Assembly: GCF_017355955.1 (NCBI RefSeq)
Contig: NZ_JAFFID010000002.1
Location: 620,001-684,000, forward strand
Direction: 5' to 3'
Length of the DNA stretch: 64,000 bases
From: Sabulibacter ruber
Lineage (GTDB): Bacteria; Bacteroidota; Bacteroidia; Cytophagales; Hymenobacteraceae
Made by a program: the position numbers and the translations under genes. The notes beneath the pieces are model-generated. The model saw nothing but the letters and a program-made list of their open reading frames with translations. It was not told the DNA's origin and did not search any database. Shown here in pieces: positions 26,863 through 34,277 of the stretch. Each line of letters starts with the position of its first letter. The first letter of the stretch is position 1.

Positions 26863-26904
26863 ACAATAAAAAAGGCCTCCAATAATGGAGGCCTTTTTTA
26901 TTGT
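26863..26904. terminator. Bidirectional intrinsic terminator
   Basis: A perfect 18-bp inverted repeat (ACAATAAAAAAGGCCTCC with its complement) around the loop AATAAT, with A- and T-tracts inside both arms. It ends 13 bases before the TPR gene stop on the minus strand. Confidence 0.92.
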
Positions 26905-26916
26905 ACCCTTTAGGGA

Positions 26917-28413
26917 TTATTTCATTGCTTTTAAGCCATTCAAACCATTTGAGGCATCAGCATTAGTTGGATCTAATGTCTTAACCTCTTGCCAGTGTTT
27001 AGTGGCGTTTGCTTTGTCTTTTTTCAGATAATAGTAGTAGCCAAGATAGTTGTTCGCAGTGATCAGGTCTTTCTTGTACTTCTCCTTATCTGTGGCAAGC
27101 TTGATGAACTCTTCATAATGCGGCTTAGCCAAACCTTGTTTAGTTTCTGGATCGAGGTTTGAGTTTGCCCGTGCTCTCCAGAAGTGACCGTATGCATAGG
27201 TTGGGTTGTTAGTGGTAATGATGGCATACACACTATCAGCCGTTTTATAATCATCGTTCAATTCATGGGTATAACCATAGTAGAACAGATCGGTATTGGT
27301 AGGTGGCGTAACAGCGAATTTAGATTTATAAGCCTCAATCGCTTTCGGATAGTTCTTCAAGCTCATGTATTGTTTGGCTAACAAGTCATCATACAGCGGG
27401 TTTTTAGGATCAAGTTTCTTTCCTTGTTCAATAACCGCTACCGCTTCCTGTGGCTTTTTATTTTCTACCAGAATGTTAGCATAGTATTCGTAGTCAGACG
27501 GAATACGTTTGCTTTCATCGTATTTGGTGAAATACGCCTGCATTGCCGCTAAAGCCTTATCATACTGTTTGGTGTCATAGTAAGTGTATGCCAACAAACG
27601 GTTCATGGCAATGTTGTTAGGATCACTCTTCAATACGTTCTGAATTTCATTCATCGCATTGGCGTAATCCTTGGTCAGGTACAGGATAGAAGCATACTTG
27701 GCACGTGTTTCTGGCGTGTTTTCGGCCATAGATACGTACTTCTTGATGTACTCAGAACTCTTAGGGAATTGCTCAGCACGGTAGTACAGTTCCGCTAGTT
27801 CCAGATAAGTAGGAGCGTAGTTTGGATCTGATGCTACAGCTGCATCTAATGCTTCTTTTGCCTGGGTGAAGTTACGAGACTGCACATACAACTGACCTTT
27901 GCGTAAGTGAGCTTTCGCAAATTTGTTATCTACCGCAATTGCTTTGTCATAGTTGGCCATTGCTTTACCACCATCTACGGTTTTGTTGTGGAGGTAAGCA
28001 TCACCTAACAGTACATAAGCATTCGCATTTTTAGTGTCTTTGCTTACTACTTCTTCCAGAAGTTTGATAGCTTGAGACAAATCCTTAACGCCAGACGTAA
28101 CATACGCCTCACCAATCATCAATTTGATATTATTGTCTTTGTTTTTTGTTGCAGACAATGCTTTATCAAACAACTGTTGTGCTTCAGCCAGCTTATTTTG
28201 CTCAAGGGCTTTTTTTCCTTGTTGTACCAAGCCAGCAGGGGAGTTGTCTTGTACTGCGTTAGAAGCAAAGTTTACTTGCTCCTGGGGGGACTGTATAACT
28301 AAAAGTGTTTGTTCAATCTTACCAGAACGCAGCCCGTTGCTGTGTGCTGAAGCTCCGGCGGCAGTAAAGAAAGCGGCCGCTAAAACTCCATACGTCTTCC
28401 AGTTCTTAATCAT
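26917..28413 (-). CDS. Exported tetratricopeptide-repeat protein
   Basis: 498 residues with signal peptide (MIKNWKTYGVLAAAFFTAAGASAHS) and TPR units throughout, for example GKKALEQNKLAEAQQLFDKALS, AMANYDKAIAVDNKFAKAHLRKG and AIEAYKSKFAVTPPT. It is the last gene of a group that starts with a small membrane protein and a PstS-like lipoprotein. This position suggests a periplasmic scaffold connected with substrate binding or the adjacent TonB system. The exact role is unknown. Confidence 0.9.
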   Translation of the reverse strand: MIKNWKTYGVLAAAFFTAAGASAHSNGLRSGKIEQTLLVIQSPQEQVNFASNAVQDNSPAGLVQQGKKALEQNKLAEAQQLFDKALSATKNKDNNIKLMIGEAYVTSGVKDLSQAIKLLEEVVSKDTKNANAYVLLGDAYLHNKTVDGGKAMANYDKAIAVDNKFAKAHLRKGQLYVQSRNFTQAKEALDAAVASDPNYAPTYLELAELYYRAEQFPKSSEYIKKYVSMAENTPETRAKYASILYLTKDYANAMNEIQNVLKSDPNNIAMNRLLAYTYYDTKQYDKALAAMQAYFTKYDESKRIPSDYEYYANILVENKKPQEAVAVIEQGKKLDPKNPLYDDLLAKQYMSLKNYPKAIEAYKSKFAVTPPTNTDLFYYGYTHELNDDYKTADSVYAIITTNNPTYAYGHFWRARANSNLDPETKQGLAKPHYEEFIKLATDKEKYKKDLITANNYLGYYYYLKKDKANATKHWQEVKTLDPTNADASNGLNGLKAMK

Positions 28414-28453
28414 TGGTTATGGTTGTTAGTGTTAGTGAAACTCTTGTGTTGAT

Positions 28454-29401
28454 TTACTCTGAAAACCCTACTATCCGCACTGGCATTGAGGCCGGAACTA
28501 ACCCAGACTTCAATATTATACGTTGTCCTTTGTCTCCGGTGATGAAAGATGCAAAACCTGTGCCAAGTCCAGCCCTAGCTTCGCGGCTTACTATGTAAAC
28601 TTCTCTTCTTAGCGGATAAGTTCCTTGAGCTAAATAACCTTGGTACGGTTGAATGTAATCATCAATTGAAGCAGGATTGTTGTTTGGGCTGATTCCTACT
28701 ATGTTAACTTTTTTCAGGAAGCTAATGGCTGTACTGTCATGCCGATCGCTGATCCAGTTTACTCCAATCACTCCTATGGCGTTGCGGTTTTGGGCCACAT
28801 AGTCTACCAGCTTCGCATTTGAATTGGTAGCATAGGTATTAGCCGGCAAAGGCTTTTTCTGGTTTATTGAATCCTGGATAAATCTTGCTGTACTGGAACT
28901 ACTGTTGTCAAATACAATGGTGATTTTACCATCCTGGGCACTTGGATCTAGTTGACGCCAAGTGGTAGTCTGGCCCGTGAAGATGCTACGCACCTGATCC
29001 ATGGTTAAGGTAGTATCTGTGTTCTCCTTATTCAGGATAAGGGCAATACCATCAATGGCTATCTTGTAAACCCTAGGCGTGATTTTCAGCTTTTCAAAGG
29101 CTGCTTTCTCCTGATCGTTCAGTTGCCGGGCCATTACGGCAAAGCGGATTGTATCCTCTAGCAAGTCCTTCACAACTTGTACCTCGGGCTTGTACACTAC
29201 CTCTACATTGGCATACTTATACAAGCCTTCAAACGTCCGGACTTCTGCATCTATAATCTGAGAGAATGACTCATCGGCACTGATCTTAATGTTACCAATA
29301 GTGGTAGACTCTGCAGGGCCATTACCAGACTGACCACAGGAGAATGTAGTTAGAGCTACACACGCCGTTAACAGAAAAGTTAATTGCTTAAACTTCCTCA
29401 T
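28454..29401 (-). CDS. PstS-like phosphate-binding lipoprotein
   Basis: 315-residue lipoprotein (lipobox FSCG, Cys22) of the PBP-like/PstS family. Visible segments are NIKISADESFSQIIDAEV, IDGIALILNKENTDTTLTMDQVRSIFTGQTTTWRQLD and ITIVFDNSSSSTARFIQDSI, the ligand-binding signature of PstS-type proteins, and the C-terminal GFASFITGDKGQRIILKSGLVP. No pstC, pstA or pstB accompanies it. Its neighbours are TonB/ExbBD, so it may serve something other than classical ABC phosphate uptake. The start overlaps the small membrane gene by 14 bases. Confidence 0.85.
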   Translation of the reverse strand: MRKFKQLTFLLTACVALTTFSCGQSGNGPAESTTIGNIKISADESFSQIIDAEVRTFEGLYKYANVEVVYKPEVQVVKDLLEDTIRFAVMARQLNDQEKAAFEKLKITPRVYKIAIDGIALILNKENTDTTLTMDQVRSIFTGQTTTWRQLDPSAQDGKITIVFDNSSSSTARFIQDSINQKKPLPANTYATNSNAKLVDYVAQNRNAIGVIGVNWISDRHDSTAISFLKKVNIVGISPNNNPASIDDYIQPYQGYLAQGTYPLRREVYIVSREARAGLGTGFASFITGDKGQRIILKSGLVPASMPVRIVGFSE

Positions 29402-29645
29402 CTCGTCTAGATCTTTTAAAATATTGTTGATAAGCTCTCACAAATCTAATAATTCCATAGAAAAGGAGCAGGCCGCCTAAGATTATTTTATACTCCTTGG
29501 GAAAAGGTAACCGTTGCGGACTAGAAAGTAAAACGTACAAACCGAAGCCAAAGTATAGCAGCACCATCAATAAGGAGATATATTTCATGACGTTGCTATA
29601 AGTGCCAGTTTGGCGCTGTCGTTGTGGTCTTCTTGAATAATTCAT
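29388..29645 (-). CDS. Small membrane protein of unknown function
   Basis: 85 residues: a basic Gln/Arg-rich N-terminus (MNYSRRPQRQRQTG), two hydrophobic helices (about 20-43 and 52-70) and a basic tail. I do not recognise a named family. Its overlap with the PstS-like gene and its position right after the TonB terminator make it the first gene of the small protein-PstS-TPR transcript. Confidence 0.7.
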   Translation of the reverse strand: MNYSRRPQRQRQTGTYSNVMKYISLLMVLLYFGFGLYVLLSSPQRLPFPKEYKIILGGLLLFYGIIRFVRAYQQYFKRSRRDEEV

Positions 29646-29705
29646 GATTTAGCTTCATTAATTGACCGTATAGGATAATACGGGAAAATGTGCTAGCCGG
29701 TAAAA

Positions 29706-29755
29706 AAGAACTCCGAAGACTGATCATTCTTAGAATGTCTGTCTTCGGAGTTCTT
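29706..29755 (-). terminator. Terminator of the exbB-exbD-exbD-tonB operon
   Basis: A perfect 15-bp stem (AAGAACTCCGAAGAC with its complement) with a 20-base loop, followed on the minus strand by CTTTTTTACC. It lies 26 bases after the tonB stop, separating tonB from the PstS group. Confidence 0.88.
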
Positions 29756-29780
29756 ACTGTAAGAACCAGTGAAGGGTTGG

Positions 29781-30605
29781 TTACTTGATCACGATGCGGT
29801 ATGGTACTGTATATTTTACAGATACTTTACGACCGTTTTGCTCTCCTGGGCTCCATTTTGGCATACCCTTGATTACTCTAACGGCTTCTTCATCCAGACC
29901 ATAACCCAGGCCTTTCATTACTTCAATGTTGCTGATTTCGCCGCTTGGGCCAACCACGAAGCTAAGAACCACGGTTCCTTCTGCGCCAGCACGCTGAGCT
30001 GCTGATGGAATCCGGAATTTATCACTGAGGTATTTGAACATGGCCGCTTGTCCTCCAGGGAACTCAGGCATTTTCTCTACCGCAATGTAAACTTTCTCTT
30101 CAAATACTTCCTGGGCCGGACCTGCAGGACCAGTACCATTCTCAATACCTTCTAAGGTAGGTGGTGCAGTTGGGTCACCTTTTACCGTTTCAGTACCAGC
30201 ATCAGTTTTCTGAAGCTCTTTTACATCTGGAATCTCTTCCTTCTGTACTTCTTCATCTTTCTTCACAACCGGAGGCGTGAATTTGATGGTAGAGCGAACT
30301 GGTGGTGGCGGTGGCGGTGCATCTGGTGGTGGTGGCGGTGGTGGAACTACCTTCTCTACTGAAGGTGGAGCAGCCAAGTCCACTACTTTCACAACCGGAG
30401 CTTTCACTACTTCTTCCTCTTCCTTGAACATTGATTGAATCAATGGAATACTCAGGAAAAGAACGAAGAGAATGATTGCAATAACAATTGCCCGGTTAAC
30501 GTGCTTCGTATACAATTTACGAAGCATGTACGCGCCATACTCTTTGTTACGGCCTTCAAAGACCATGTCATCCAGAGAGGCGGTTGCTAAACGTTGATTA
30601 TCCAT
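29781..30605 (-). CDS. tonB: Energy transducer TonB
   Basis: TonB carries proton-motive energy from the ExbB/ExbD inner-membrane complex to outer-membrane TonB-dependent receptors. The 274-residue protein has the Bacteroidota-type start (ATASLDDMVFEGRNKEYGAYMLRKLY), one membrane anchor (about 38-58), a proline-rich spacer with runs of up to seven Pro (about 85-105) and a C-terminal TonB domain (about 185-274: AEGTVVLSFVVGPSGEISNIEVMKGLGYGLDEEAV, then KYTVPYRIVIK). It overlaps the second exbD stop by one base. Confidence 0.95.
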   Translation of the reverse strand: MDNQRLATASLDDMVFEGRNKEYGAYMLRKLYTKHVNRAIVIAIILFVLFLSIPLIQSMFKEEEEVVKAPVVKVVDLAAPPSVEKVVPPPPPPPDAPPPPPPVRSTIKFTPPVVKKDEEVQKEEIPDVKELQKTDAGTETVKGDPTAPPTLEGIENGTGPAGPAQEVFEEKVYIAVEKMPEFPGGQAAMFKYLSDKFRIPSAAQRAGAEGTVVLSFVVGPSGEISNIEVMKGLGYGLDEEAVRVIKGMPKWSPGEQNGRKVSVKYTVPYRIVIK

Positions 30606-31144
30606 TATTGCGCTCCTCCTTTCTCTGCATTTCTAAGTAAGCCTGCGTCTGCGTTGTCTAATTCCACAATCGCATATTTCTGAGTTCCGGTGATGCTCAT
30701 CTCATCTAAGATATCCACAAGGTTCTTATAGGAAGAAGTCTCATCGGCTTTGATCAGAACTACCAATTTAGGATTAGCACGAGTCTCAGTTAACAAAGTC
30801 TGTCTGATCCCTTTCGCTGACCAGTTGCTTTCCTCCAATTGAGGGATAATTCCCTCAGCTGGCTGGTGCAGACCTTTGTAATAGAAGATCCGGTTATCTG
30901 ATCCAAGCAGAACGGTCATCGCGTTAGACGCTTTCAGTTCGTTTTGCTGGTCTCTTTCTTTGGGCTTCACTGGCATGTTGATCTCCATGATCTGTGGTTT
31001 TGCCAGCGTGGTGGTCATTACGAAGAACGTAAGCAATAAGAAGCCAAGGTCCACCATTGGGGTCATGTCCACTTTGGTAGAGCCTTTCTTGGCCCGTTTC
31101 TTACCACCTTCGTCTCCGCCGCCCTGCTGTTGTATTTCTGCCAT
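30605..31144 (-). CDS. exbD: ExbD/TolR family biopolymer transporter (second copy)
   Basis: 179 residues with a short charged N-terminus, the single transmembrane helix preceded by TKVDMTPMVDLGFLLLTFFVM (the Asp used for proton movement lies in this segment) and a periplasmic domain with KLVVLIKADETSSYKNLVDILDEMSI. It works with ExbB to energise TonB. Two different ExbD proteins in one operon are usual in Bacteroidota; this one is next to tonB. Confidence 0.95.
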   Translation of the reverse strand: MAEIQQQGGGDEGGKKRAKKGSTKVDMTPMVDLGFLLLTFFVMTTTLAKPQIMEINMPVKPKERDQQNELKASNAMTVLLGSDNRIFYYKGLHQPAEGIIPQLEESNWSAKGIRQTLLTETRANPKLVVLIKADETSSYKNLVDILDEMSITGTQKYAIVELDNADAGLLRNAEKGGAQ

Positions 31145-31159
31145 GTCGGTTACCTTTCG

Positions 31160-31765
31160 TTATAAGTTACGAGGTTTAGCTTCCATATCAGTTACAAGGT
31201 TGAAACGGTTTACGTTCTTGTCTTGTAAGATAGCAATCACGCGCTCAGCTACAGGGAACTTTGCCGTTTGGTCTCCTTTGATGGCTACTACAGATTGTGG
31301 GTTGGAGTAACGGGCTAATTGAACCCAGTCACCTAACTCATTTCTGGTAGAATCAATAGGAATACCTGGCTGGTTTACCTTCTTCTGATCTTCGGGTTTC
31401 AGGGCCAGATAAGACTTCAGTTGAGCAATAGGAACTCCAAATGAGGCAAGAGATGCGAATACATCTTTTTCTTGCTGCGTGAAGGCTACTCCGTATTTCT
31501 CGCTGATCTTATCAATTAGCCTCAGTTTAGTGTTTTTGTCATCCACCCCAAAGAAAACCCGCTCATCATTACCAATGCTAATTGTGATAACGTTGGCATC
31601 TGGAGCTTTGATTTCTGTTGTTGCAGACGGCGTATCCACCACCAGCACTTCCTCTGGTGCGAACTTCGAGATAAGCATGAAGAACGTTACCAGAAGGAAT
31701 GCCAAGTCCACCATTGGAGTCATGTCCAGGGATGGAGAGGTTCTATGTACTTTTACTTTAGGCAT
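31160..31765 (-). CDS. exbD: ExbD/TolR family biopolymer transporter (first copy)
   Basis: 201 residues: HRTSPSLDMTPMVDLAFLLVTFFML contains the family helix with its Asp, followed by a periplasmic domain with SVVAIKGDQTAKFPVAERVIAILQD. It is longer than the second copy because of an insert (about 90-130: KISEKYGVAFTQQEKDVFASLASFG). It lies 29 bases downstream of exbB. Confidence 0.95.
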   Translation of the reverse strand: MPKVKVHRTSPSLDMTPMVDLAFLLVTFFMLISKFAPEEVLVVDTPSATTEIKAPDANVITISIGNDERVFFGVDDKNTKLRLIDKISEKYGVAFTQQEKDVFASLASFGVPIAQLKSYLALKPEDQKKVNQPGIPIDSTRNELGDWVQLARYSNPQSVVAIKGDQTAKFPVAERVIAILQDKNVNRFNLVTDMEAKPRNL

Positions 31766-31794
31766 TGTTTTTTCCTTCTAATACAGAAGTTCAA

Positions 31795-32643
31795 TTAAAC
31801 TCTGTCAGTGTGTTGAGCGGCATACGTCTGGATGATGCTGTAAGAAGCCTCATCAATGCTGTAGGTCAACTCGTCAATTTTGCTTGTGAAGAAGTTGTAA
31901 GCAACGATAGCGATAGCAGAACCAGTAATACCAAGGGCAGTGTTGATCAAGGCCTCAGAGATACCGTTTGCCAGCTGAGTTGCATCTGGAGCACCACTTG
32001 CAGTTGCAAGAGCCGCGAACGCTTTAATCATACCCAATACTGTTCCGATCAGACCTACCAGAGTAGAGATAGAGGCAATAGTTGAGATGATTACCAGGTT
32101 TTTCTCCAGGATTGGCAATTCAAGAGCAGTAGCTTCTTCAATTTCCTTCTGGATAGCCAGGATACGCTGATCTTTGGTCATGCCATGCTCATTGTGCATT
32201 TCTTGGTATTTCAACAGACCGGCTTTCACCACGTTTCCTACTGAACCTTTTTGCTGGTCGCAGATAGCGATAGCACCGTTCACGTCACCGGCGTTCATTT
32301 TCTGACGCACGCTGCGTACGAAAGCCTCAAGGCCTTTACCACCTTTTGCTTTGCTGATGGTCAAAAAGCGCTCAATAGAGAAAGTTATTACCAGAATGTT
32401 GATCGCAATCAGGATTGGTACAATAAAACCGCCTTTATATACCTGGCCTAGCATGTTGCCTGGTAGTGGGTGGTTGTTGTTGTCGCCGCCCTCAAAGTTG
32501 GCTGGGTTACCAAGAATAAATAAGTAAATACATACAGCAGCGATAATTGCAATCGGAATTACGATGCTGGCAAACATTGAGCCTGCTTTGCCTTCATTTT
32601 TTTGTACTGGTTTTGCAGCCGCAGGTGCACTCTTTTTTTCCAT
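31795..32643 (-). CDS. exbB: MotA/TolQ/ExbB proton channel family protein
   Basis: 282 residues with three main transmembrane helices (about 20-42, 75-97, and the pair about 185-260). Characteristic are the conserved LPILEKNLVIISTIASISTLVGLIGTVLGMIKAF and the last helix region GISEALINTALGITGSAIAIVAYNFF. This is the proton channel of the TonB system. It is first in the operon exbB-exbD-exbD-tonB. A 268-base AT-rich leader separates it from mazG. Confidence 0.95.
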   Translation of the reverse strand: MEKKSAPAAAKPVQKNEGKAGSMFASIVIPIAIIAAVCIYLFILGNPANFEGGDNNNHPLPGNMLGQVYKGGFIVPILIAINILVITFSIERFLTISKAKGGKGLEAFVRSVRQKMNAGDVNGAIAICDQQKGSVGNVVKAGLLKYQEMHNEHGMTKDQRILAIQKEIEEATALELPILEKNLVIISTIASISTLVGLIGTVLGMIKAFAALATASGAPDATQLANGISEALINTALGITGSAIAIVAYNFFTSKIDELTYSIDEASYSIIQTYAAQHTDRV

Positions 32644-32803
32644 TGTTTCTAAAAATTTAGGTTTAGTTGTTTGTGTTACTGTGTTAGTTGTTAAAAAATG
32701 AATTAGGGGTTGTTAAAATGTTAAATGCTCTTTAAGCTTTAATAATTCCCTCTATGCAGTATTTTGCTAAGAGCCTTACTCAAGTTTAAGAACAACCTAA
32801 ATA

Positions 32804-32835
32804 CAAGCCTAGGGATTTAAATGCAAAATATCAAA
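32804..32835 (-). promoter_or_regulatory. Probable promoter of the exbB operon
   Basis: On the minus strand TTTG (32835-32832), a 20-base spacer and TAGGCTTG (32811-32804, one mismatch to TAnnTTTG) are visible. It would give a leader of about 155 bases before exbB. Confidence 0.5.
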
Positions 32836-32911
32836 TTATCTCTTAAAATTCATTGTAAAAGTACAAGTCTGCATCAGAAATATTTTACTATCTGTTTTAT
32901 GAATCCTTTGG

Positions 32912-33724
32912 CTAGCGTATTGTTTTTGCTTCGTTCCAGTAGACATCCATCTCTGCCAAGGTCATCTCGCTGAGTTTCTTTCCCTGTGCGGAGGCCGCTT
33001 TCTCCAGGTACTGGAACCGCTTGATGAACTTTAGGTTGGTTTTCTCCAAAGCTTCTTCTGGGTTGAGATCCAGAAAGCGGGCAAAGTTTATCAGAGAGAA
33101 AAAAACATCGCCCAGTTCATCTGTGGCTTTCTCTTTAGCTGCCTGGTCTAAGGTAGGCTGGTCAAACTCAGCTTTGAATTCGGCTAACTCCTCTTCCACT
33201 TTCTCCCATACTTTTGACGGTTCATCCCAGTCAAAACCAACGCCGCGGGCCTTCTCTTGGATTCGCATGGCTTTCACCATGGACGGGAGCGATGAAGGAA
33301 CGCCACTCAAAACAGATTTATTGCCTTCTCTTAGTTTCAGACTTTCCCAGTTTCTTTTAACCTCCTCCTCAGTGTCTGCTTTAGTTTCTCCGTAGATATG
33401 TGGATGCCGGAAAATCAACTTGTCGCATTGGGTGTTGAGAACCTCTGCAATGTCAAATTCTCCTTGTTCAGAAGCAATCTTGGCATAAAAGACCAGGTGT
33501 AGCATTACATCGCCCAGCTCTTTCTTGATCTCCGGCAGGTCCTGGGTTAGAATGGCCTCAGAAAGTTCGTACGTTTCCTCTATTGTCAGGTGACGCAGGC
33601 TTTCCATGGTTTGTTTTCGGTCCCAAGGGCACTTTTCACGCAAATCATCCAGTATATCCAGCAGACGGTTAAAGGCATCTAACTGGGCCTGGCGCTTGTA
33701 AGAGGGTACTTCCGGTTTTTCCAT
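32912..33724 (-). CDS. mazG: Nucleoside triphosphate pyrophosphohydrolase MazG
   Basis: MazG hydrolyses NTPs and dNTPs to the monophosphate and PPi, a house-cleaning role. The 270-residue protein has two MazG domains. The first has LREKCPWDRKQTMESLRHLTIEETYELSEAI and KKELGDVMLHLVFYAKIA, with the EExxE and ExxD metal-binding pattern. The second has EEELAEFKAEF and KATDELGDVFFSLINFARFL. Length matches the Bacteroidota enzyme. A TATCTTTG sequence ends five bases before the ATG, so the mRNA may be leaderless. Confidence 0.95.
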   Translation of the reverse strand: MEKPEVPSYKRQAQLDAFNRLLDILDDLREKCPWDRKQTMESLRHLTIEETYELSEAILTQDLPEIKKELGDVMLHLVFYAKIASEQGEFDIAEVLNTQCDKLIFRHPHIYGETKADTEEEVKRNWESLKLREGNKSVLSGVPSSLPSMVKAMRIQEKARGVGFDWDEPSKVWEKVEEELAEFKAEFDQPTLDQAAKEKATDELGDVFFSLINFARFLDLNPEEALEKTNLKFIKRFQYLEKAASAQGKKLSEMTLAEMDVYWNEAKTIR

Positions 33725-33728
33725 TATG

Positions 33729-33736
33729 CAAAGATA
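33729..33736 (-). promoter_or_regulatory. -7 box touching the mazG start
   Basis: TATCTTTG on the minus strand, only five bases from the ATG. This would place the transcript start at or very near the start codon. No -33 element is obvious. Confidence 0.45.
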
Positions 33737-33836
33737 AACGTAATGTCAACATTTTATGATGTATGCATACTTTGTTAAAGATTTAGTAACACAACAAAAC
33801 ATTAACCCTTTCCCCGCAGGGGGAGATTGCCCAACT

Positions 33837-33874
33837 TGTTTTAAGCCTTCTTTCTGAAAATCAGGCTCAGAACA
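33837..33874. repeat. 38-bp palindrome family, copy 11
   Basis: The outer arms pair from 33833 to 33878 (AACTTGTTTTAAGCC with GGCTCAGAACAGGTT, including G-U type changes). The inner part is TTCTTTCTGAAAATCA. Confidence 0.75.
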
Positions 33875-34016
33875 GGTTCCGATCTTGCCAGGACCTTGTC
33901 CCGGAGAAGAGCGATTTTTCTTCCATGATGCACGCTCTTCCGGGATTCCATAAATCAACTCAAAAAAAGTTAAGTTTTTTTCTGCAAGGAGTTTTGCAGA
34001 GTGACTCTTACATGTG

Positions 34017-34054
34017 CGTTTTACGAGAGATTTTGAAAATAAGCATAAAAAACG
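34017..34054. repeat. 38-bp palindrome family, copy 12
   Basis: Outer CGTTTT / AAAACG is perfect, and the inner ATTTTGAAAAT is perfect. The middle arms are unpaired. Confidence 0.7.
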
Positions 34055-34223
34055 GCAATCTGTTTTTATAAGGCTGTTTTGGCTTGCGAATACAAGTGAT
34101 CTTTTACCACCTTTTCATCTCCATTGATGCCGCTCAACGGAATATGAAAAGGAAAAGTTGTTGCCTCAGCCAAGTATTTAGGGCGGTAAGAAACCAAGAT
34201 GAAAGTAGCCCTGTGTTCCTCAG

Positions 34224-34256
34224 TTGCATTGAATCATTTCATTTTTACTACTTTTG
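34224..34256 (+). promoter_or_regulatory. Promoter of glmM
   Basis: TACTTTTG (34249-34256) fits the -7 consensus, with TTG at 34224-34226 about 22 bases upstream. It lies 21 bases before the GTG start. Confidence 0.6.
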
Positions 34257-34277
34257 CGTGTTCAAAACTAGGAACCA

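Larger units (their letters stand above)
26525..26916. other. Intergenic spacer of 392 bases
   Basis: AT-rich gap between convergent genes. It contains one 38-bp palindrome and a strong bidirectional terminator; the remaining sequence shows no coding or RNA-gene signal to me. Confidence 0.6.
33725..34277. other. Intergenic region of 553 bases between divergent mazG and glmM
   Basis: No convincing gene. It contains two 38-bp palindromes, an imperfect hairpin (CCGG..AAGAGCG at 33901-33913 with CGCTCTTCCGG at 33933-33943), a short hairpin (TCTGCAA / TTGCAGA, 33981-34000) and the glmM promoter near its right end. Confidence 0.6.

Noticed and set aside
26525..26916. tRNA or other structured RNA gene in the larger spacers
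   Set aside because: I looked for cloverleaf-like arms and a TTCGANTC-type T-loop in this and the other long spacers and saw none; only terminators and palindromes are present.
28454..29401. Reading the PstS-like gene as part of a complete phosphate ABC transporter
   Set aside because: No permease or ATPase genes are present within the window on either side.
33746..33958. 70-codon open frame before mazG
   Set aside because: It covers a palindrome copy and a hairpin; the composition is not protein-like.
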